Assembly (NCBI RefSeq): GCF_905220565.1
Contig: NC_059421.1
Span: 6,343,501-6,407,500, forward strand
Origin: Melitaea cinxia
Taxonomy: Eukaryota; Arthropoda; Insecta; Lepidoptera; Nymphalidae
DNA length: 64,000 nucleotides
Direction of reading: 5' to 3'
A program made the translations under genes and the position numbers. The notes under the pieces were generated by a model, which saw nothing but the letters and a program-made list of their open reading frames with translations, searched no databases and had not been told where the DNA came from. The number at the start of each line of letters is the position of its first letter. Positions within the stretch are counted from its first letter, which is position 1. This document shows, piece after piece, positions 55,560-64,000 of the stretch.

Positions 55560-57625
55560 CGTAATCGTCTTAAGTACGAGAGTACACAAAAAGAAACATT
55601 TGCTGTCAATGATACAAGTTTATTTGTGTGCGTCCCACGCGTCGCGATATAAAAAGATACGATATTATTTGTATGAGGGAATAAAAATACGTGAAATGTA
55701 CTTCCAGCAAGGTTTAGGGTTCTGTTACACATAAATCCGTTCATCTACATTTTTTTCCTCTCTTGTTATTTGAATCCTAATATTAATCAATTTCCTTTTT
55801 TGTGTTTATTTTTATAGTCGTATTTTCTTAATATGTACGTAGTTGTATTCGCCTATAATTAGGAAGGCATTTTTATTCAATTTTTTTTATTATTAGTTTT
55901 TATTTAGTATATTTTTCGTTGAAGTTTCAAAATAAATTAATTAATCTAAATTAATAAAGCAAATTAAATTCGTCCAAAGTAAATAAATATTATTGAATCA
56001 ATTATATTTTCATTGATGACTGGAAACTGGGTCCCCCTCAGTTTAAACTATAAGCGAGAGCAATGTGTACTTTTCATTCAAAAAGTCAACACGTTCCTTT
56101 GTAAGAAGGGATAAAAGTCAATATTTGTACTTAATTTATTAATGAGTACATATAATTCCTTTTTTGTTATAAAAAAGATATTTAAAAAAAAATGTCTGAA
56201 AAATAAAGAATGTACTTAGACTGTTCAAAAGTTAACTACATCAAAATACAGTATTCAGTCCAAACAACTTGAAACTTGAAATGTTCAGAAATCATTGAAC
56301 ATTTGGTTCGTTTTATGCTTGTCTTTATATACATATGCGTAAGCCTCGATGATATATTAAATTTAAAAAAAGTAAAATTCATGTTATTCAGTAACAGCTA
56401 TTTACACGTGATTAAAAAAACAGTCAATATTACATGGGGCAGTTCAAATATACTTAGCGACAAACATAAAATTATTAATAGATAAAAATTGCTTAAAACA
56501 TTACATAACACAACTTGTTCTTTCTATTACTCGTACTTTTTATACTGAACCTCTTCAGAACTTACGCACGTCTAACTTAAGAACTTTGAATGTTCCGTAT
56601 CTTTATCTATGAAATAAAATTGATACAGACGTAATATATTCAAAGATCGTTTCTCCATATATAGTATTTACTTTTTATAAAGTTGTACATACTTTGGTGA
56701 ATTATCACTTAAATGTGACATTGTGATGTTAATACTTTTATCAAATCAAATATCAATTTTTTTTTAAATCCAAGCCAAGCATATGTCAAACATACCTAAT
56801 CATAGATAAAAAAATTCTTTTACGTGACTTTCTGTGACGTTCTGTGACGTTCTTGTACAGAATCAAGATGAAAAGTTTTACCGAATCTCAAAATGACAAG
56901 CGAAGTCGCATATAAATAAAAGTGTAAAGTTATTGAGTGAGTGTGAGTGAGTGAAAATAATTCTGATAAATTACTGAACTGAACTTTTTTAAATTGTACA
57001 TGTCTATACACTAAGGGTACGCGATTCAAATCCGTTACACGATACTTATTAGCCAATTATATGTGATTTATTTTTTCAATGCCTCTCGCTCCTATGCCTT
57101 CCTATAGCGTGTTGTATAAAAACTAGTACTATCACGCTATCATCCCTTTTAGGCGACAACGTCCCGTTAGGAGACGACAAACAACCTACAAATATTCAGA
57201 TAAACGAATCGACCATATATCTTTTACCTTAGAGTTGAAAATTCCTTGAAACGATTATCCTATTTTATAATAAGACCAGTTAAGATGAGCTAGATCCAAA
57301 GGTTTGAAATCAATTACATCGTTCTCTATATAAAATAAGGTTTTAATGATCTGTTTGTATGTAAATACTGGGCGGTGTAAAGAAGTTAAAATATAAATAA
57401 AAAATAGTACAAAATAGCAGCAGTTCTCCCACAAGATAGATTAGTTTAGCGCTACAGTTGTAGATCACTATTTGACTGATTTTTTTTTGTATATAGCTTG
57501 CTGACATACCGACAACAGCGCCAACTACCGGGTTCAATTGTGTTTTCAAACCATGCAGAACCTTATTGAAATATACATACAAAATTTGAACTAAATCGGT
57601 TAAGCTGTTTTTTTGTTTTTTGTTT
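55560..57625. other. AT-rich DNA, no gene recognised
   Basis: Only short AT-rich open frames; nothing supportable as exon, RNA gene or complete element. Confidence 0.4.
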
Positions 57626-57853
57626 TTATACGACTAAGTCGGCAATCAAGCGGTTTTTTCATAGAAGGAGGAAGCCAGCATGTGGTGCCAGATCTGCAAT
57701 TGTATGCGATGAGAAGTCATAAAATGCTGCTTCGCCCTACTGAGCACACCAAGAAAATCTGATGGTAAGCAATTACCGTAGCCTATAGACTCCTGCAAAA
57801 CCAGAAGCATCGCAAACTCGTTGCCGATTTGCCCCGACCCTCCCTAAGAACTC

Positions 57854-58975
57854 AGCAGGCCTAGCATGCGTACAACGAGATATCTCTTGACGAGAGAGAG
57901 AGATAATGTCTACATCGAGTATTTTCTCGATTACCCTAACATGCGCACTACGAGAGACAAAATTCTCTTCCGAAGACTTCGCCTTGTCGAATAGAGAAAA
58001 TTGTGCTGCCCTTACAAAAAAATATACCATTTTTTATAATGAAAAATATAAACACTAACTAAATATTACTAACTAACAACACTAACTAACTAACTATTAA
58101 ACTAATTTAAAAAACAAGAAATACAAGAATCTTAAAATTTCGCCTATCACTTCCAAAATTCAAAACACTTTGTAATTCGTTCGATTATGAAATTTTAATA
58201 AAGAAGGAATTTCAAAAATTAAACATTATCAACCATAATCACAACTGAATATCATTCTTAATTCTTATGTCGTAAAGTTGAATTTACAAGGTTATTGACC
58301 AATCGTGCCAAACCGGGATGAACCAACGTTTGGATTCGCTTATATAATTTCAAACGAGTGACACGTTTTATTTAACAATGTTCTCGGCCTTTTGGCTAAG
58401 ATAAAAAGTGTATATCTAATTTAAAAAATCTAATATGGAAAATAAAACGGCGTAAGAAAATGAATTTAATTATATATGTAAAACAATATGCTCGTGTTGT
58501 GCTTTATATCTTGTCGCACATTAGATAATTGTAATTCTATCACGCATTGTTTTAGAATAAGAAGCAACAGGGCGCAAATACGTTTTTTGTGCCATTATAT
58601 GGCACACTTCACTCGACTTTTCGCGCTTCCCGCTCTTCGTATACCGAAATTATATAATTATAATAGGGAAACGCCATGGTATACAAAAAATAGGCACCCG
58701 ATTTTATTTATTTTTTATTTATCGTCTTTCTCGTCGATAATATTGAAGACGAGAAGTTTCTCTTCCTAAAAAGTCAAAATTCGACAAAATTACGATGTCA
58801 TGTTAGCTTCCGTAGAGATAAATATCACAGATCACTAAAATTTAATGATTATCTCTTCTATTGACGTAACGAGAAGAGTATCACGTGCACGCATGTTAGC
58901 TACTGTAGACATAGACAGATAATACGAGAAAAGGGGTAGACAAAATTTTGTCGTGGCGCGCATGCTAGGCCTGCT
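57854..58975. mobile_element. TIR element, 1,122 bp, unrecognised family
   Basis: Ends AGCAGGCCTAGCATGCG and CGCATGCTAGGCCTGCT are perfect 17-bp inverted repeats. Subterminal motifs (ACTACGAGAGACAAAATTCT on the left, ATACGAGAA and GACAAAATTTTGTCGTGG on the right) and CTAACATGCG/CGCATGTTAG form nested inverted pairs. No transposase. It carries a U2 snRNA-like fragment. Confidence 0.65.
58380..58440 (+). pseudogene. U2 snRNA-like 5' fragment
   Basis: TTCTCGGCCTTTTGGCTAAG is identical to the conserved 5' domain of U2 snRNA, followed by ATAAAAAGTGTATATCTAA, where U2 has ATCAAAGTGTAGTATCTG. The branch-site-pairing GTAGTA is broken and the remaining U2 stem-loops and Sm site are not recognisable, so it is a pseudogene or captured fragment. 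Confidence 0.75.
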
Positions 58976-59569
58976 GGTCACCTTACTCACCACAGGAACA
59001 AAACACTGCTTGAAATCAGTATTATTTAGCTGTGATCTTATGTAGGGTCGAGGTACTTCCCCAGTCGGTCAGCTCCAAATTTTGAACAGGATATTTCCTT
59101 CTTTGCTCTACCTCATTTAAGAGAAGTTAGGTGACAAACTCACGTACAAAAGAGTTATATATGTACCTATATTAATATATTGTATTAAGGAATAAGGAGG
59201 ATAAAGTAAGAAAAGTCGCAAGAGAGTCACTAGTAAAGGAATATACGTTTAGGTGAAGAGATCCATTGAAAATGGTCGATCTCGATGATTAATCAAGTCA
59301 ACTTGTCAGGGGAATATTGTGATGCAGTTATCTGGACACGGTTTAAGGAATGGGTGATTTAAAATTGAATAAAGTAAGATGCATAATATTTGGTACAACT
59401 TTTCATATAGAAAAACGTTATTTGTTGAAGATTTTACAAAGGGTTAAAAAACTTAATAGCGTTAGTTTTCTTATCGGGACAAAAAAAATATAGTGGCACC
59501 TTCTTTCCAGTGTTTGAAATATTGAAAAAAGAGATATAATGTTTGTTTTTAAAACATATGTAATTAAAA

Positions 59570-59875
59570 CAATTGGCTGGTTGTTACGGCAGTAATGTAC
59601 GGCAGTGGGTGTCGTAAGAGGCGACTAAGGGATAACACAGTTAAACTACCACCTTCGAATTTAAAAAGTCGACCGATGGTGGGATCCAACTGATGGCTTT
59701 GAAATACACGGGCCGAAGACGGGCAGCAGCGTCTTCGGTGCGACAAAGCCAGCCCTGCGGTCACCGCCTGCCCAGCGTGGTGACTATGGGCAAAACACAT
59801 AAGATCACGCCTTTCTTGACGTGAACTTGGGGAGGGTCGTGTCCAGCAGTGGACTGTGATAGGCTGAAGTGAATT
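59570..59875 (+). mobile_element. Non-autonomous RTE-like repeat
   Basis: From GTGGGTGTCGTAAGAGGCGA to CCAGCAGTGGACTGTGATAG then GCTGAAGTGA. Slightly shorter than the other copies. Confidence 0.75.
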
Positions 59876-62765
59876 AAAACAAAAGGTGTTGTAATTGATA
59901 TCTATGAATACAACATTAATATAATGTATATATAATACCGCTCAGAGGTGACTGCCGTCAATTATCTTCTCTCCCAGTAAACTAATGACATAGTTTAACA
60001 CACAATTACTTTTAAAATTTACACCTGAAGCATGTACAAGATATCTTTAATGAGTCAACAAATAAAACGAAAACACAAAGAGATTCTGACCGTGTATTTA
60101 AGACAATTAATTTAACTGAAACATTTGATAGAAAGTTAAATCGCTCTTTACCGGAGAAAGGTTGTTATTTGACTATAAATTCAGTTACGAGTAAGATAAT
60201 TGGCAAACGAACATGGGGTCTGGGCTTAATTTTGTTTGCTTAAGCTTTGGAATTATCTTCTGTTAAAGACTGACCATTAAAACAACATGGCAATTTTTCA
60301 CTACTTTCTTCGGTAATAATACTGAATGAAACTTTACAAAAAAGTTAAATGCAACCACCTTTGATGTGTTCGACGTGCTTTAGCGTTAAAATATCTTTTT
60401 TTAAGGAAGCAATAAATACGTTACTACTCTTATAAATTCTCAAAGAAGTTTGTCTATCGAAATAATTTCTTCTCTATCTGAAGAGAGTAAATTAATATTA
60501 AGACCAGAATCGGAGCGGAAATCTATTCTGTAATCCTAAAGAGGAAAGACGGATCACTGTACATTACACACACGGGTCAGTCAGTACAGTGTTTATATTG
60601 ATATTATAGATGAAATGAAAGATATTGTTCTGTCTTACAAATTATCAATCGCGTGAAGTCAAAATAAAACGTTAAAAGTTTAAAATTTGTCAATGTTCTG
60701 CACAATTTTCTTGTTATTTTATAGGGACGTCCTATAAACTATTAGTAAATTTGAAAAATAAATCTTAACAAAATCGGTAGCGTATGACAATATGTGTTGT
60801 TATTAATATTTTCGCTATAGATAGGGTTTGTCAGTAAGAAATCAGCAACCTACGTGATAAGATCGCTTTTGTACTTTTAAGTTTACACTGTAATTAAATT
60901 TATTAAGTATTAAATTAATAATAAAAAAAAATACAAATTTAGTCATTATTTGTCTATCGCCCATTTCCTGACGCTTCCTAATCGTCTGTCCGCAGTTGTC
61001 GAGCGTCACGGCGCTCATTAACAACGACGTTCCTAAATAATGTCTCCTAATGGCTGACAGGTTCGAATGATTTGAAGCTATTTCCGAATCCTTTACCTTA
61101 GAGTTATAGATTTTGAAAATGGTATGTGGAAAAACGTAAAATAAACTGATTATTCAAAAAAAAATGGTTGGTAAACAATAGATTATAATCAACTAGTCAG
61201 TTAAGTATAATTATTCATATTAATTTGAATGAAAACCATAAAATATGCAATATTTTTCACAGAAGCCGCCAGTTTAAGCAAGATTTTAAACGCTATTTGA
61301 GGTAGCTTCATTATATAAATGCCGATTTGAAGAAGAAATTTTATTGTTTATAATAGGCGCTATGCAATTAATTATAAACTGAAATGTTTTCTTAAGCACT
61401 GACATTTACACGAGTGACGCTCGTAGCTTCATTTTATAACCTTCATATGTAATCTTACCCAACAACAAAACTTTTAAAAATAATTCAAAAAAAGAAATAA
61501 CCGAAAACACAAAAATAAATTATTACGTCCTTTAGAGGGAGAGCCTTATTCAATATAATGTGACACCATATAGCCTATAACCAGCGAACAATTTAGACAC
61601 ATCTAATAATACATCATTTGTCTAAATATGACAACTAGTTTGGAAAATATAAGGGAATAGATGAACATACACACATACCCGGCTTTTGGCTTTGCCGTAG
61701 TCGGGCAATGAAACGGTAAATCCTGAAATAAGGACATGTAAACAAACACTCAGACCCTTAATTGTTATGCATTTTATGAGATAACATTTCCAGTGTACTT
61801 TAGTTTCCGAGGACGTGCGCAATCTTTTTGATTGCTTCAATTAAAACAGGTTTTAATTTCATAATATTTCGTTTACGTAATGTCGCTCGCTCGTTTCATA
61901 TCACGGAGTATTTCTTGTATGTGTCCTAAAAATATGTATAAAAATGTGTGTTTCGGTATAAAATTAAGCGCGTTGAGCAATGATTATGATACTTACATGT
62001 TAATAAATAAATATGTTTGACATACACAGAACAGACGACTGTTTGTAAGATAGGCTTCTAAATGCCTGAGTTTTATATAGGAGTGGACATCAGTCCACTA
62101 AATATCAATATCTATATTTATATATTTTTTCTAAAACATAGGTACTTAGTAGGTATATGGGGGAAAATATTCTATATTCTTGTTTTACAATTTTTAAGTT
62201 TTTCTACTATACGATTTATTCGTGCGTGCTTTAGTTTTTTTTTTGTGTAATACTTTATGTGAATGTAGCATTTCCAATATTTTTTTATATATTATTGTAC
62301 CTTTTAAAGACTAAAAACCATTAAAACCTTTTAATAACTTTAATTAGTTATATGTACCAAATAAATAAAATAATATAGCTTACTTTAACCATGTTTTTAA
62401 AAGAAGAATAACTACAATTTCAAGCACTTGCACAATAATGTACATATTTCCAAACCGCTAATGTCGAGCGAAGCGAAATCTAATTAATGATGACAGACCG
62501 GTGACAATTAGGAGAACCATTATTCATAGTTTTGAAGGAAATATTTTCGTACAATTAAGAATAAATTACAAAAAATATAATCGCTTATTTATGTTCAGTA
62601 TTAAAACATATTTTTTTACATGTTCGAGGTACAAAAACAATTTAGAATTAGTGAAATATAATGCATTTATTCTCGTAGGACCGAATTTGGTACTTAATTA
62701 TTTGTTTAAATCAGTCTTTGTATGAATTAAAGGAATAAATAAATAAGATGTTTCAATTAAAATCT
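59876..62765. other. AT-rich DNA, no gene recognised
   Basis: A less AT-rich patch at 60960-61025 gives MSAVTLDNCGQTIRKRQEMG on the minus strand after an acceptor-like TTATTTAG, but no donor follows, so I do not call an exon. The rest is featureless. Confidence 0.35.
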
Positions 62766-62944
62766 TCTTATATATAAAATTGTTGTGTCACAATGTTAGT
62801 TGGTGTCCGAAACGGCTGGACCGATTTTTATGAAATTTTGTGTGCATATCGGGCAGGTCTGAGAATCGGCCAACATCCATTTTTCATACCCCTAAGTTAG
62901 GTTAATAACATATACGGCAAAACAACGTTTGCGAGATCAGCTAG
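62766..62944 (+). mobile_element. Miniature Helitron-like element, 179 bp
   Basis: Starts TCTTATATATAAAATTGTTG, ends GGCAAAACAACGTTTGCGAG, ATCAGCTAG. Both termini of the Helitron family are retained with only about 150 bp between them. Confidence 0.75.
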
Positions 62945-64000
62945 TTAATTTATAAATTTTATAGGAAAAGATACTTGCTCTACGAAGACACGAAATAAAA
63001 TTATAAACAATATTTAATAAAAGTTAAAAAAAATAATAATTTTATACTTCCGAATTTTAATGTGAACCCTACATAAAATGACAGGTGTCACTTGACAAAA
63101 CTTTTTTCCGTTCGACAACAGATGGCGATGAAAACTACACTCTTCGAGTTTTTATAAGTTTCAAATTTTTTTATCTACATTAATTATTTTAAAACCATAC
63201 ATAAAGTAAGTAAAACAATACACTATAGTAAATAATAATAAATAATCAAGTAATTATTTATGAATTTCAAGAATACAAAAAAAAGTAGGCGACGTGAAAA
63301 ATTAATCAACTAATCTTATAGTAGATACCTATTTATATACATATTATTTGTTACAAATAAAGACCGAATTTATTTGTTTAATTCAAGGTCAAAATAGGTA
63401 TTTGACCCTTTTGTCAATAAAAAAAAACTATTAACAACGCCTTTTTGCTTCTATATTTAAATCAGTTGAATTAACGATTCATGTCCTTAGTAGGACAGGG
63501 GTTGGTTGCTAGGCAACGACTTAAAAAAATCCACGACTCATTGCCTCATTGGTAACAAGAGTTTGGGGTTGGAGGTCATTTTTCTTCTATTGAATCTGAA
63601 CTTCATATCAACGGGGAAATGGTAAAAGCTTTCTTACCAATACACGCGAACATGGTTTATTCACATCGTACTTGTAATTATTCGATGTTTTTTTTTTTTC
63701 ATTTAATGAGTAATTTTAACATTCGATTTTATATAGGTATTTAAAATATTTATGTGAACTGTACATTCAATTCTGATTGGTTGTATTTTTATGAATTTGT
63801 ATGTTTATATGTTGTTTTTATTTTGTACTTGTAAAACCTGTAATTAGGACAACATTTACGAACGACATTCATGTTTTTCTTGCTCTCGTGAGTGTACCTA
63901 TGTCTTATTTGAATTAAAATCATACAGAATCACAGATATTTGTTTAAAATAATAATAAGTGTTCAACTCAGTTCATATCGTATTTTTAATTTAAAATAAG
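62945..64000. other. AT-rich DNA with an isolated X-box-like site
   Basis: No coding sequence recognised to the window end. A near-consensus X-box lies at 63505-63517 (separate entry). Confidence 0.4.
63505..63517 (+). promoter_or_regulatory. X-box-like RFX motif
   Basis: GTTGCT-A-GGCAAC matches GTNRCC N0-3 RGYAAC at 11 of 12 positions in a GC-richer patch. No associated gene is recognised within the window. Confidence 0.35.

Larger units (their letters stand above)
57626..59115 (-). mobile_element. Dispersed repeat split by a TIR element
   Basis: The AACAAGCGTACG-type family starts near 57640 and reaches CCCTAAGAACTC at 57853; it resumes at GGTCACCTTACTCACCACAG (58976) and ends near TGCTCTACCTCA. 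The gap is filled by 57854-58975. Confidence 0.6.

Noticed and set aside
58380..58440. Functional U2 snRNA gene
   Set aside because: Branch-site region altered and downstream domains absent.
60842..61024. Minus-strand frame starting MLMSAVTLDNCGQTIRKRQE as an exon
   Set aside because: Acceptor-like site upstream but no donor and a low-complexity continuation; insufficient.

Overview
The window reads as nuclear DNA of a lepidopteran insect (moth or butterfly). It is AT-rich, has small exons scattered among long introns, and is crowded with interspersed repeats: tRNA-derived SINEs, RTE-type LINE 3' tails ending in (GATGAT)n, Helitrons ending hairpin+CTAG, hAT-like elements with 8-bp target duplications, and TIR elements with AACCGACTTC ends. 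No bacterial or viral gene organisation is visible. Coding sequence was recognised by joining splice-compatible exons; nearly all of it lies on the minus strand.

Layout, by increasing coordinate. (1) 0.7-2.2 kb: 3' end of an unrecognised minus-strand gene with two homologous 39-bp mini-exons and a terminal exon carrying an IPKPY..F.EPI repeat. (2) 6.8-19.7 kb: a complete minus-strand gene of at least 15 coding exons whose coiled-coil protein matches the centrosomal/ciliary family SDCCAG8, with several alternative 3' ends, a Gln/Tyr-rich C-terminus and an X-box-like RFX site upstream. (3) 20-29.5 kb: intergenic, dominated by mobile elements, including a five-layer nest at 24.4-27.9 kb. (4) 31.7-46.7 kb: the 3' part of a minus-strand Rho guanine-nucleotide exchange factor of the PLEKHG type, with most of the DH domain, the PH domain and a tail of about 1,540 residues rich in phosphotyrosine-type motifs. 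Its 5' exons were not found and are either unrecognised above 46.7 kb or outside the window. (5) 47-64 kb: introns or intergenic DNA rich in repeats, including a TIR element carrying a U2 snRNA-like fragment.

The most unusual theme is that 5' splice sites are tandemly multiplied. In the SDCCAG8 gene a 43-bp GC-rich unit containing the end of exon 8 and its GT donor is repeated, giving 25 donors. In the RhoGEF gene a 135-bp unit containing the tail of the PH-domain exon and its GTGAGT donor gives 9 exon-tail copies, 8 of them with a donor, and the distal copy has lost it. Both arrays share the 13-mer GCGCGCCTGCAGG. A third, smaller duplication repeats the donor of SDCCAG8 exon 2. The region around SDCCAG8 exon 3 was also copied to 29.3 kb by what looks like retroelement 3' transduction.

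No database search or RNA evidence was available. Exon limits come from splice signals, reading phase and remembered family resemblance. Repeat family names are descriptive.
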